The translations under genes and the position numbers were made by a program. The notes below the pieces were generated by a model. It was not told the origin of the DNA and made no database searches. It saw only the letters and a program-made list of their open reading frames with translations. This document shows positions 1 to 9,193 of a stretch of 38,155 nt of DNA, one piece after another. The stretch's first letter is position 1, and each line of letters begins with the position of its first letter. Source of the stretch: Verrucomicrobiota bacterium (GTDB lineage: Bacteria; Verrucomicrobiota; Verrucomicrobiia; Limisphaerales; JAFGQR01); NCBI GenBank assembly GCA_016935555.1, contig JAFGQR010000182.1, positions 1 through 38,155 on the forward strand, read 5' to 3'.

Positions 1-30
1 ATGTCTCGTGATCGAATAGCCGGTTCAGCC

Positions 31-54
31 GATTACGATTAGGATTAGGATTAC
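31..54. repeat. Short period-6 tract (GATTAC/GATTAG units)
   Basis: Four consecutive hexamers read GATTAC, GATTAG, GATTAG, GATTAC. The tract lies about 90 bases before the start of the large CotH-type gene and outside any supported gene. A longer, more degenerate period-6 tract occurs at 32885-32938, so this may belong to a dispersed class of simple intergenic repeats. No function can be read from it. Confidence 0.6.
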
Positions 55-145
55 GAAAAGCCAGAAGGAAAAATCTGAGATGCGCACCTCCGGCGCATGG
101 GGCGGGGGCGGGCGTGCTTGACATCCGAGAGGGTCGTTTCGCACG

Positions 146-3100
146 ATGAGTTGTGTGAATCATGGGGCGTATTGGCGAGCGGCGCGTGCGGGGGCGCTGT
201 CGTATGCCGTTCCGGTGATGCTGATGTTGGCAGCGGGGGCGGTCGAGGGGCGGTTGTGGATATCGGAGTTTGTGGCGGTGAATGTCGGGGGGTTGCGAGA
301 CGAGGACCGCGAGACGAGCGACTGGGTGGAGATTTACAATGGGGGATCGACCCATGCGGCTCTGGACGGGTGGCACCTGACGGACGATCCCACCAACATG
401 ACGAAGTGGCGTTTCCCGGCCGCAACGCTTCTGCCGGGGCAATTCCTGGTCGTCTTTGCCTCCGGCAAGGACCGGGACGCGGCCGAGTGGCACACGAACT
501 TCAAATTGTCAGGCGAGGGCGGTTTCGTGGCGCTGGTGCGCCCCGACGGAACGACGGTCGAACACGCCTACGATCCCTATCCGCCCCAGCATCCCGATGT
601 CGCCTACGGCATGCCGGGCGGCGAGACAACCGTGAAGCGCGTGGGGGCCGATTCCGAGGCGCGCTACGTGGATTCGCGGTCCGGGCATCCCGGGGCGGGG
701 TGGGTGGAGCATGGGTTCGACGACTCGGGCTGGCTGCGGGGCGCCAACGGCATCGGCTATGCCACCGAGGCGCTCGGCTATGATCTGCTGCTCCGCTCCC
801 CGTTGCCCGGCACCCCGGACGCCCTGTTCGCGCGGTTCAGGTTTCCGGCTGTGGCGGGCGATCATCTGCAGGGTCTGGCGATGTGCTACGACGACGGGTT
901 TGCCGCGTTTTTGAACGGAGTGCGGATCGCATCGGCAAACGCGCCTTCGGATCTTGGCCCTGGATCGCTGGCAATTGAATCCCACGAGGGGCCGCAGGCG
1001 GTCGAGGCCGAGCACGTGGATCTTGGTCCGGCGCGGCATCTTTTGCGCGTGGCGTTCCCCGATGGCGCGATGGCGTCCTGGGATCCGGTGTCGGCGACCG
1101 GGGACACGCTTGAGGACGCCACGGGGGGGCATCCTGCGAATCTGCAAGGTCCCGAGGGGGTCGTCGACGCGGAGCGCGGGCCGGTGCTGAGGTTTGGCGG
1201 GGACGACGTGGCTGTAGCCGGCTTCGTTCCGGGGCTTGCGGTGTTGGACTTCACAGTGTCCGTGTGGGTGCACGTGACGGAGGGCGAAGTCCAGTTGGAT
1301 CGTTTGATCAGTTGGGACAACGTGGACGGCGGCGCTCACCGGGAGGTGTTCGCGCTTCGGACGTCGTGGAACAACGGCGGCAGGCCGATGTTCCAGGTGA
1401 GCAAGGCGCAGCCGCCGTTCCTGATCGTTGCCGAGGCCGACCGCCCGCTGCGCACGGGCTGGCATCACCTGGCCGGCGTTCGGCGGGCGGGGGAGGAACT
1501 GAGGATTTACGTGGATGGGGTGTTGCGCGGGCGGAGCCGAGACTACATCGAGGGTGCCCTTTCGAATGACGCGCCCGTGTCCATCGGCGGTTATGCGTAC
1601 CGCCAGTACGAAGGCGAATATTTCCGCGGCCTGGTCGATGAAGTGACGCTCTTCGACCGGGCGCTGTCCTGGGCCGAGATCGCGCGGGCGCATGCGGCGG
1701 GCGGCATCGGTCATGCCCGGGCGAACGGGGAGAATCTGCTGGCCATCCAGGTGTTGAATGATTGCCGCGGCGACGCCGGCATGCTGCTTCAGGCCGGCCT
1801 GGCGGTTTCCGTGCCGGGCTTGAATCCATCGAACGCGCCCGGCTACCTGGCACCGACGCCCCACGGAGCCAACGGCGCGGTCTTTCCCGGCGTGACGCCA
1901 TCGCCGTCACTGTCGCCCCCGGACGGGATCTATTCCTCCAACGTCACGGTGTGTGTTGAGCCGATTCCATCGGGGTCACTCGTTCGATACACCCTCGACC
2001 GGTCCATTCCGGACGAGTCCTCGCCCGTGCTGGACGGCTCCCTGACCGTCGGCACCCCGTCCGTTGTGCGGGTTCGCTCCTGGAGTCCCGGCTTGCTGCC
2101 AAGCCCGGTTCTGGAGGTGCATTACCTGGACGCTCCCCTGTTCGTCAACGAGTTCCTCGCCATCAATACCTCGGTCAACCCCGACAATTCCGACCTCGGC
2201 GACTTTTCGGATTGGATCGAGCTTTACAACACGTCCCCCCACCCGCTCGACGTGTCCGGCTATTGGCTCACGGACGATGCCGACGACCCGCAGCGGTGGC
2301 AGTTTCCCGAAGGGACGGTTCTCGGGGGCGATTCGATGGTGTTGGTGTGGGCGGACGGACACGACGCGGCGCCGGGGGACTTGGTGCAGCGCGACTATTC
2401 GCCTTACGATGTCGCCCGCCTGCGGCGGATTCACGCGGGCTTCAAGCTCAGCGGCGCCGGCGAATCGATTCTCCTGCACACGCCCGGCGGCGTCCTGCTG
2501 GACCGGATCGATTACGGGCGGCAAATGACCGACGTGTCGTTCGGTCGGGCGCCCGGATCCGGTGAGGTCTGGCTGCGGTTTGGCGAGCCGACGCCGGGCG
2601 GTGCCAACACCACGCCGGGCGTGGCGACGACGGCCAAGGCGGGGGACGTGGTGTTTTCGATTCCCGGCGGCCTCTACGCCGCGGCGCGCCAGTTGACGCT
2701 TTCGACCGAGGCGGCGGGCGCGTGCGTGCGTTACACCACGGACGGCACGCGTCCCACAAGCCGGTCGCCGTTGTATGCCGAGCCGATCTGCATTGACCGT
2801 TCGATGGTGGTCCGCGCCACGAGCTTTCAGGAAAACCATCTGCCCGGCAGGGAACGCGTCGAGGTTTACCTGTGGGATGTGTACTCGACCCTGCCGGTGG
2901 TCAGCCTGGCCGCCTACCCGCACACCCTCGACGATCCCCAGGTGGGGATATTTGCCAACGATTACAAGAAGCGGGACATGCCAGTGCACGTGGATTTTTA
3001 CGAGGCGAACGGCAAGGGGGAGTTTCACATCGATGCCGGAATGAGCCTGATCGGGTGGCTCATCCAGATGGGCGTTCAAAAGCCGCTGTCGATTGAATTG

Positions 3101-6100
3101 GCGGGCCGATGGGGTTTTGACGAATTGATCTACCCGCTTTTCTCCGACCGCGACGGCCAGCGGTTTGAGGCGTTCGTGCTGCGGGCGGGCGGCCAGGATG
3201 GCGACGTGACCTTCTTGCGCGAAGGGCTGATCACCGGGCTGGTGCGGCAGCAGATGGATCTTGACTACCAAGCCTACCGGCCGGTCCGGCTGTATCTCAA
3301 CGGGCAGTATCATGGCCTCTACAACCTGAGGGAAAAGCAGAATCCAGGTTACGTGCGAGCCCTCCATCCCGGGGTGGGTGACGCGCCGGTCGACATGATC
3401 GAGCATGACATCGTTCCCCGGATCGTGGTGGAAGGCGGGGTGGAGGATTATGCCGCGCTGGCGCAGTTTCTGGAGACTCACAATCTGGCGGAGGCGGCTT
3501 TTTATGACCACGTCACGTCGCAGATCGATCTGAACGAGTTCCTGAATTACCAGATTGCCTCCGTGTACATCGGGAGAATCGCCCCCAATCACAACAACAA
3601 GTTCTGGAAGGCCAAGCCGGAGGGCCGATGGCGCTGGGTGCTCTTCGACCTGGACCAGATGTGGCACTATTCGGTGGTCGGGGTTGACACCCTGGCGTAT
3701 CTGATGTCCCCCCCCGACTCGCTGTGGGCCCCGCCATGGTCGACCCTCGAGCTTCGGTCCCTGCTGGACAACCCCTCCTTCAGGAACGAATTCATCCATC
3801 GATTCGCCGTCCACATCCACACCACCTTCGCCCCGGACCGGGTCAACGCCACACTGGACCGGTTGAAGTCCGCCATCGATCCTGAAATGCCGCTGCAGAT
3901 CGCCCGCTGGCCGTCGCGCATTGCGAGCCTGGAGACGTGGGAGCGCAACGTCGAGGAACTGCGCCAGTTCGCCAGGGACCGCCCCGCCCACCAACTCGCC
4001 TCCCTCCGGCGCGTGTTCGGGCTTGGGCAAACGAATGCGCTCGCCGTGTCGTTCGACGCCTCCCGGGGCGCGGTGTTGATTCAAGGGGCGGCCGTGCCCC
4101 CCGGGTTCCGCGGGGCGTTTTTCGAAGGAATCCCCGTGAGGCTGGAGGCGGTGCCGTGGGTGGGATATCGGTTTGGCGGATGGGACGGATGGACTGCGGG
4201 GACGGGATTGAACACGATCGAAGTGGACGTGGCTGGTGGACTGCAATTGACCGCCCGTTTCGAGGCGGATCTGGAAACGCGGCTTGTGCCGGGGGTGATC
4301 GACGATGTGTTCACGGTCACTGCCGGCTTGCCCGCGTGGGCGGCCGGCGGCGATGTGGTCGTCACAGAAAGCGGCCGCCTGGTCATGGAGGCCGGCTCGA
4401 CGGTCCTGATGCCCGACCGTGCGAACCTGCACGTGAAGGGCGGCATGGTGGCGAGAGGGACGGCGGAGTGTCCCGTCACGATCGGGCCGAATCCTGCCGC
4501 CGGCGCCCGGCAGCCGGTCTATCCGGCCAACGAGCCGTCGCAGTCATCGGGCCGGGATCCGCGCTGGGGCGCCCTGGTGTTCGAGCGGCCCGCCGAGCCC
4601 ATTGTGCTCCGGCATGTTCAACTGTCGGGATCTTCGCACATGGCGGGCTGCCCGGCCTATGCGGGGGGGATTACGGCGGTGGACGCCGACCTGACGCTGG
4701 AGCATGTGTCGATCACCAATGTGCGGCAGCCTCTCCTGATCCTGGGGGGGCGGGTCGTGTTGCAGGACAGCTTCATTCACATCGTCACCACCGGCGATGG
4801 CATCAATGTCAAAGGGGCACAGTTCGCGTCGGTCGAGAACTGCGAGTTCCTGGGGGGATCCGCTGTGGACACGGACGCGATCGATTACGACCAGTTGGCC
4901 GAGGGCAGGATTGTCGGCAACCGGGTTCACGATTTCCTGGGAATCAACAACGACGCGATCGACCTTGGGGAGGGATCCACGAACGTTCTGGTCGCAGGCA
5001 ACATCCTTTGGAATTGCCGCGACAAGGGCGTGTCGGTTGGCCAGGCGTCCACGGCGGCCGTCTGCAGCAACCTCATTCATGGTTGCGGCATGGGGGTGGC
5101 GGTCAAGGAAACAGGGTCGCTGGCCGTCGTCGATCAATGCACGTTTTGCGGCAACGACGTCGCCGTGGCGGCCTATGAAAAGAACCCGGGCATGGGCGCC
5201 GGCGTCGCGCGCGTGGTGAACTGCATTCTGGCCTTTTCCCAATCCAACGCCGTGTATGTGGATGCGCTGGGGAGCGTGACAACCGACTATTGCCTGGCCA
5301 ACACGGAGATGCTTCCCGGCGCGGGGAACCTGTATGACGGCCCGGCTTTTGCCGACCGGCATGCGCATGACTTCCGGTTGCGGGCGCACTCGTCCGCGAT
5401 CGACGCGGGCGATCCCCGGGGCGCCACGGATCCGGACGGCACGCGTGCCGACCTCGGGGCGATCCCGTATCAGCCGCTCTCGAGCGATGGGGAGGGTGCC
5501 GATCTGGTGATCACTGAGATCCACTACCATCCTTGCAGCGGGCAGGGCGGCGACGAGGCGTTCGAGTTCGTCGAACTCCATAATCCCAACGCGCACCCCG
5601 TGTCGCTGGCGGGGTACGCCTTTGTGGCGGGCGTCGAGTTTGTGTTTCCTGCCGGCTGGGAGCTTCCGCCGGGCGGGCATGCGGTGGTGGCGAAGAACGC
5701 GATGACCTATGCGGGCCGGGGATACCCCGTGTTCCAGTGGTCGAGCGGGAGGCTCGCCAACGAGGGTGAACTCGTGGTTCTCGCCGATCCCGGCGGGTTC
5801 GCGGTGGACGCGGTGCCCTACGGCGACACGCCCCCATGGCCGGAGGAACCGGACGGATCCGGGCCGTCCCTGATGCTTCTGAATCCCGGCCGGGCCAATG
5901 CCGCCGCCTGGAACTGGCGTGCGAGCTCGGTGGCCGGCGGGACGCCCGGCCTGCCAAACTGGATCGGAAAAGGCAGCGTCCGAATCCTGCCCGCGTCCGG
6001 CGCGATCGAGATCACTTGGTCAACGGTCCCTGGAATGATGTATCAGCTTGAATACTGCCCGTCCTTGAGCGGCGAGGAGTGGATGCCGGTCGGGGACCCC

Positions 6101-6205
6101 ATCCTGGCCGCCGAAGCGCAAACGGTTTTTCTTCACGAGACGTCCGCCCCGCCCGGTGAGCGCCGGGACCGCGGTTTTTATCGCGCCCGGGTTCGATTCC
6201 CCTGA
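146..6205 (+). CDS. Giant exported CotH kinase-like / lamin-tail / LamG / beta-helix protein
   Basis: The 2019-residue product begins with a signal-like hydrophobic segment (about 18-34). Domains by eye are: lamin-tail 1 (36-158); a carbohydrate-binding-like sandwich (173-300, resuming at 526-555) interrupted by a LamG/concanavalin-like domain (302-525); a chitobiase-C-like domain (586-660); lamin-tail 2 (664-790); a second chitobiase-C-like domain (835-910); a CotH kinase-like region (about 915-1290) with YLNGQYHGLYNLREK and RWRWVLFDLD; an InlB/Flg_new-type repeat (1296-1373); a right-handed beta-helix (about 1382-1770); lamin-tail 3 (from about 1788); and a C-terminal domain (1944-2019) of the kind ending verrucomicrobial exported proteins. 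CotH-family proteins include spore-coat protein kinases, but the substrate here is unknown. A surface or extracellular matrix role is inferred. The ATG at 146 is chosen because it gives a complete signal peptide; ATG 218 is an alternative. The gene converges on the DUF2950 gene with a 6-base gap. Confidence 0.9.
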   Translation: MSCVNHGAYWRAARAGALSYAVPVMLMLAAGAVEGRLWISEFVAVNVGGLRDEDRETSDWVEIYNGGSTHAALDGWHLTDDPTNMTKWRFPAATLLPGQFLVVFASGKDRDAAEWHTNFKLSGEGGFVALVRPDGTTVEHAYDPYPPQHPDVAYGMPGGETTVKRVGADSEARYVDSRSGHPGAGWVEHGFDDSGWLRGANGIGYATEALGYDLLLRSPLPGTPDALFARFRFPAVAGDHLQGLAMCYDDGFAAFLNGVRIASANAPSDLGPGSLAIESHEGPQAVEAEHVDLGPARHLLRVAFPDGAMASWDPVSATGDTLEDATGGHPANLQGPEGVVDAERGPVLRFGGDDVAVAGFVPGLAVLDFTVSVWVHVTEGEVQLDRLISWDNVDGGAHREVFALRTSWNNGGRPMFQVSKAQPPFLIVAEADRPLRTGWHHLAGVRRAGEELRIYVDGVLRGRSRDYIEGALSNDAPVSIGGYAYRQYEGEYFRGLVDEVTLFDRALSWAEIARAHAAGGIGHARANGENLLAIQVLNDCRGDAGMLLQAGLAVSVPGLNPSNAPGYLAPTPHGANGAVFPGVTPSPSLSPPDGIYSSNVTVCVEPIPSGSLVRYTLDRSIPDESSPVLDGSLTVGTPSVVRVRSWSPGLLPSPVLEVHYLDAPLFVNEFLAINTSVNPDNSDLGDFSDWIELYNTSPHPLDVSGYWLTDDADDPQRWQFPEGTVLGGDSMVLVWADGHDAAPGDLVQRDYSPYDVARLRRIHAGFKLSGAGESILLHTPGGVLLDRIDYGRQMTDVSFGRAPGSGEVWLRFGEPTPGGANTTPGVATTAKAGDVVFSIPGGLYAAARQLTLSTEAAGACVRYTTDGTRPTSRSPLYAEPICIDRSMVVRATSFQENHLPGRERVEVYLWDVYSTLPVVSLAAYPHTLDDPQVGIFANDYKKRDMPVHVDFYEANGKGEFHIDAGMSLIGWLIQMGVQKPLSIELAGRWGFDELIYPLFSDRDGQRFEAFVLRAGGQDGDVTFLREGLITGLVRQQMDLDYQAYRPVRLYLNGQYHGLYNLREKQNPGYVRALHPGVGDAPVDMIEHDIVPRIVVEGGVEDYAALAQFLETHNLAEAAFYDHVTSQIDLNEFLNYQIASVYIGRIAPNHNNKFWKAKPEGRWRWVLFDLDQMWHYSVVGVDTLAYLMSPPDSLWAPPWSTLELRSLLDNPSFRNEFIHRFAVHIHTTFAPDRVNATLDRLKSAIDPEMPLQIARWPSRIASLETWERNVEELRQFARDRPAHQLASLRRVFGLGQTNALAVSFDASRGAVLIQGAAVPPGFRGAFFEGIPVRLEAVPWVGYRFGGWDGWTAGTGLNTIEVDVAGGLQLTARFEADLETRLVPGVIDDVFTVTAGLPAWAAGGDVVVTESGRLVMEAGSTVLMPDRANLHVKGGMVARGTAECPVTIGPNPAAGARQPVYPANEPSQSSGRDPRWGALVFERPAEPIVLRHVQLSGSSHMAGCPAYAGGITAVDADLTLEHVSITNVRQPLLILGGRVVLQDSFIHIVTTGDGINVKGAQFASVENCEFLGGSAVDTDAIDYDQLAEGRIVGNRVHDFLGINNDAIDLGEGSTNVLVAGNILWNCRDKGVSVGQASTAAVCSNLIHGCGMGVAVKETGSLAVVDQCTFCGNDVAVAAYEKNPGMGAGVARVVNCILAFSQSNAVYVDALGSVTTDYCLANTEMLPGAGNLYDGPAFADRHAHDFRLRAHSSAIDAGDPRGATDPDGTRADLGAIPYQPLSSDGEGADLVITEIHYHPCSGQGGDEAFEFVELHNPNAHPVSLAGYAFVAGVEFVFPAGWELPPGGHAVVAKNAMTYAGRGYPVFQWSSGRLANEGELVVLADPGGFAVDAVPYGDTPPWPEEPDGSGPSLMLLNPGRANAAAWNWRASSVAGGTPGLPNWIGKGSVRILPASGAIEITWSTVPGMMYQLEYCPSLSGEEWMPVGDPILAAEAQTVFLHETSAPPGERRDRGFYRARVRFP

Positions 6206-6211
6206 CGGGGT

Positions 6212-7228
6212 TCACGGCTGCGTCTGGGCGGAGATGGGAAAGGCGTGCGTCACCGGGGTCCAGTTGCTGTCCGGATCGTATTGGGTCATGGCGCCGGCGA
6301 CCGCGGCCGTTTTGGGGCCGAGGTTCTTCTGAAACACCTTGCCCTGGTGGTTGACGATGAAGGTCATGATGCCCGAGTTGCCCCATTCTGCAGGCCAGGC
6401 CACGAGCGCAAACCCGCCGATCATGTGGTCGTTGATGACGTAGTCATACTTGCCGCCGGGCGCATGTTTGCCCTGCTTGTGCAGGATCTTGAAATGATAT
6501 CCGTGGTAGGGCGACCGTTCCTCGGTCAGGATCCGGCTCTGGCGGCGATAGCCTTCGACCCGGGCGGCGGCGATCAAGGGGCCGAGGGGGCTTTGTTCCT
6601 CGCCGGACTGCCATGGCCAATACAAGCCGTCGCGTCGGCCGGGGGTGCTGCGCAGATACTGCGCATACTCGAGCACCTCATCGCCGTCCCGGTCCCTGCC
6701 GGCATACTCGCGCTGTGCCTCCACGTAGCTGCGGCAGACGGCGAACGCGCCGAGTTCGTTCCGCCCGATGCGACGGTTCCACACCTCCTGACGGCCCGCC
6801 TCCGTGTCGAATCGCCATTGCCGGTTCGTCATCGCCAGCGGGATCGGAAACGGCCACGCCTCGGGCCCCACCTCCAGCACGGCGGCCGACTCGCTCCGCC
6901 GCACCACCGCCCATGCTTTGCCAAGCCGCTTCCGAAACAGCTCGAATTCCTGTGTCGCCTGAACCGCATCCGGCGACACCAAGTCCCGCCCCGCGACGCC
7001 GAACATGGCCTGTAGCACATTGGTGTCGCGGTGTTCGACCGCACTCGCCAGGGCGCGCACGGCGTCCTCGGGACTGTCAAACAGCTGCTGGCCCGCGGCT
7101 GGCGCGCGCGGCGACATCGCGAGCATGAGGACGCCAACCATGAGTTGCAGCGTGGGGCTTCGGCGCGTTGCCGCCGGGAGCATTCCGGCGCACCGGGTGT
7201 TATGAATCAGGTCGTTACGGGCATTCAT
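6212..7228 (-). CDS. DUF2950 family exported protein
   Basis: The 338-residue protein has an N-terminal export signal (hydrophobic stretch about residues 28-38, cleavage likely after the APAAG region near 47). The mature part matches DUF2950 as I know it: an N-terminal segment on processing of a damage-like 'FDSPEDAVRAL' start, a central RNELGAFAVCRSYVEAQ stretch, and a C-terminal YHGYHFKIL ... GGKYDYVINDHMIGGFAL block. No enzymatic activity is established for the family. The reading frame is open to 7438, but ATG 7228 is chosen because it is preceded by AAGGAA at six bases and is followed at once by the signal peptide. The gene starts 31 bases after the DUF3300 gene stops, so the two are very likely one transcript. 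DUF3300/DUF2950 pairs recur in many Gram-negative genomes, which supports a shared envelope function. Confidence 0.88.
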   Translation of the reverse strand: MNARNDLIHNTRCAGMLPAATRRSPTLQLMVGVLMLAMSPRAPAAGQQLFDSPEDAVRALASAVEHRDTNVLQAMFGVAGRDLVSPDAVQATQEFELFRKRLGKAWAVVRRSESAAVLEVGPEAWPFPIPLAMTNRQWRFDTEAGRQEVWNRRIGRNELGAFAVCRSYVEAQREYAGRDRDGDEVLEYAQYLRSTPGRRDGLYWPWQSGEEQSPLGPLIAAARVEGYRRQSRILTEERSPYHGYHFKILHKQGKHAPGGKYDYVINDHMIGGFALVAWPAEWGNSGIMTFIVNHQGKVFQKNLGPKTAAVAGAMTQYDPDSNWTPVTHAFPISAQTQP

Positions 7229-7234
7229 TGGGTA

Positions 7235-7240
7235 TTCCTT
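7235..7240 (-). promoter_or_regulatory. Ribosome binding site for the DUF2950 gene
   Basis: On the minus strand AAGGAA lies six bases before the ATG at 7228. It decides between this start and the upstream in-frame ATG at 7438, whose N-terminal extension would be Arg/Pro-rich and would overlap the DUF3300 gene by about 180 bases. Confidence 0.6.
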
Positions 7241-7259
7241 GGGCTGTGCGTCCTCACGA

Positions 7260-8987
7260 TCACTTCCCGCGCGGTTGCTGCGGCTTCGTCGTCCGCCCCG
7301 AACTGGACTTGGGCGGCGACGACGGCGCCGGCAACGGCGCCGGCGTGGAACGGGCGGGCCGGGCAACCGGTTTGGAAATCGCCTGGCGGCTCTGCTGGCC
7401 GCGCGCGCTGGCCGCGCGCGTTGACCGCGAGTCGTCAATTCCCTTCAGCGCGCCGGACGAGGGCCGGAGGGCGGGGCTCACGACGGGTCGCGAAGCGGCG
7501 GGTGCGGCGGCGTGTGAAGAGGCAGGAGAAGCAGCGCGCGAAGCGGCGGGCGGAGCGGCAGGCCGTGCGGCAGGCCGCGCGGCGGGCGGAGCGGTGCGCG
7601 AAGGAGGGGGCGGACCTGCGGGCCGCGGGGTTCGAGTTGGGGCGGCGGAAGACGGCTTTGCCGCCGCTGCCGGCGCGGAGCGCGTGGTTTGGGGTGCGGA
7701 AAGCGGCTGCTGCGGTTGGGGGTTTGGGGCTGCGGCGCGGGCAGGCAGCGGTGGGTGGCTGCCCGGCTGGCCGGCTGTGGGAGAACTCTTGCTGGGGGCT
7801 ACCGGCTCGACGGTGCCGGTGTGCCGAGGCGTGGCCTGGGGTTGAGGCGGGGACGGTTGCGGTTGCGGCCGGCTTGGGCGGGCGTCCCTGGTCATCGTCG
7901 TGGTGGGCGCTTCCCGGGCTGGAACCGGTTTCTGCGCTTGCGCGGAGGATGGGGTCTGGCGGGTGCCGCCGGGTTCCGGTTTCACCCCTTCGTACCGAGC
8001 CGGCGCGGGGGTTGCCCGGGCGTCCGGACGCTCCCAGCCGCGGTCACCGCGGTTCATCACTGCATCGCGGGTCCGGGGCCGCCAGACGCTGACGTTCTGA
8101 CTGTGTGAGGGCGTGGGGTGCGCCGCGGTCCCATGGGGAGGATGCACCGCCGGTGCGATATCGCGCCGGCTTGCCGGACGATACCACCAGTCCGCCGGGC
8201 GCGGGTGGTCATGGTGCCAGACAATGACTTCGCGCCGGTGCCAGTCGCAGTCGTGGTTGAGCCACGCGCCGACAAGGAGTCTTACGCCGAAGGTGATGTG
8301 AACGCGGCCTGGCGGGGGGGGCGGCTGGACGTAGACGACTTCCGGCTGATAGACGGGCACATGGATCCATTGCGGGGTGGCCGGGACGATTTCAATAATC
8401 CCTTCGCTGATCATGACGGTTTGCTGGGGTGTGGATTGGAGATTGCCCAGGGCCAGGGCCTGCGCGCGCAGGCGCTGGACCGAGTCCATGACGTCACGCG
8501 GCTGGTGGAGAAAAGCCCGTCCCAACTCCGTCGTCCAAGCCAGGTGCTCATCCAGCATCTCAAGCGTGGCCGGGTAGCGGGCCAGGGCTTTGAGGCTGTT
8601 ATCCCATGGCTGCGCATCCACTTGGTGCAGCGTTCCGCCCTCGCGCAGAAAGCGGTGAACCATCACCACCTGCTCGGGCGAGGTTGCCGCCGGCAGGATC
8701 TGCGCCAGCAACGGGTCCGGATAAAGCGCGATCGGTGCCAGCATGTTGTCCAGATCCGCCGCCGAACGCAGCGGCACCGCCGGGGCGGGAGGCGGCGTGG
8801 CCGGCAACGCCACAACGTCGGCTGGAACCGTCGCCACCGCAACGGGGGGCGGGGGGGCGGCAACGGGGTATGCCGGCCTGACGTGCACCACCCGCTGCTG
8901 CGCGCAGCCGGTCGCCAGCACCAACACACCGGCCAGCAGAACCACTGCCGCCGATCCGCCCCGGGTCAGAAAATTGCGCGTGCTCAT
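7260..8987 (-). CDS. DUF3300 domain lipoprotein with long Ala/Pro/Ser-rich tail
   Basis: The 575-residue protein starts with a lipoprotein signal (LVLATGC, lipid-modified Cys28), so it is expected to be membrane anchored. A Pro/Ala/Val linker (about 35-75, with PPPP) leads to the DUF3300 domain (about 78-240), recognised by LAPIALYPDPLLAQILPA, then PWDNSLKALARYP, and VMISEGIIEI followed by a Tyr/Pro-rich end. A short His/Trp/Arg-rich segment (245-272) follows. From about 290 to the end the chain is almost only Ala, Pro, Ser, Arg, Thr and Gln, probably disordered and perhaps spanning the cell wall. This tail has an internal 13-bp tandem duplication at 7395-7420. No function is established for DUF3300. 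The gene is the first of a two-gene unit with the DUF2950 gene. No clear Shine-Dalgarno precedes ATG 8987. Confidence 0.88.
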   Translation of the reverse strand: MSTRNFLTRGGSAAVVLLAGVLVLATGCAQQRVVHVRPAYPVAAPPPPVAVATVPADVVALPATPPPAPAVPLRSAADLDNMLAPIALYPDPLLAQILPAATSPEQVVMVHRFLREGGTLHQVDAQPWDNSLKALARYPATLEMLDEHLAWTTELGRAFLHQPRDVMDSVQRLRAQALALGNLQSTPQQTVMISEGIIEIVPATPQWIHVPVYQPEVVYVQPPPPPGRVHITFGVRLLVGAWLNHDCDWHRREVIVWHHDHPRPADWWYRPASRRDIAPAVHPPHGTAAHPTPSHSQNVSVWRPRTRDAVMNRGDRGWERPDARATPAPARYEGVKPEPGGTRQTPSSAQAQKPVPAREAPTTTMTRDARPSRPQPQPSPPQPQATPRHTGTVEPVAPSKSSPTAGQPGSHPPLPARAAAPNPQPQQPLSAPQTTRSAPAAAAKPSSAAPTRTPRPAGPPPPSRTAPPAARPAARPAAPPAASRAASPASSHAAAPAASRPVVSPALRPSSGALKGIDDSRSTRAASARGQQSRQAISKPVARPARSTPAPLPAPSSPPKSSSGRTTKPQQPRGK

Positions 8988-9193
8988 CTTGGCGGTTCGA
9001 CGCTGCGGCGCTGCGCGGGCTTCGCAGAAAATCGCAATAAATTCCCGGCGAACCGCGGCCTCAGGCCGTTCGAGACGCAGCGGCCTTCAGACGCCGTCGC
9101 CATTGAAAGTATCGTCCTGGATTCCCAGGTGTCGCTCCCCAAGCCGCTTGCGGGATTTGGCGCGGCACCACGCGCAGTCCCGGATTGCCGGGG

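Noticed and set aside
1-42. ATG at base 1 opening a 13-codon frame
   Set aside because: Too short, no ribosome binding site visible at the edge, and it runs into the hexamer tract; it could also be chance.
118-145. TTGACA at 118-123 as the -35 box of the CotH gene
   Set aside because: A -10 box at the right distance would fall on the start codon itself and no TATAAT-like sequence is present.
1976-4432. Minus-strand open frame of 818 codons inside the CotH gene
   Set aside because: It is antisense to recognisable domains and lacks any family motif.
6199-6210. CCCC-TGAC-GGGG hairpin between the CotH and DUF2950 genes as a two-way terminator
   Set aside because: The stem is only four base pairs and no T-run follows on either strand.
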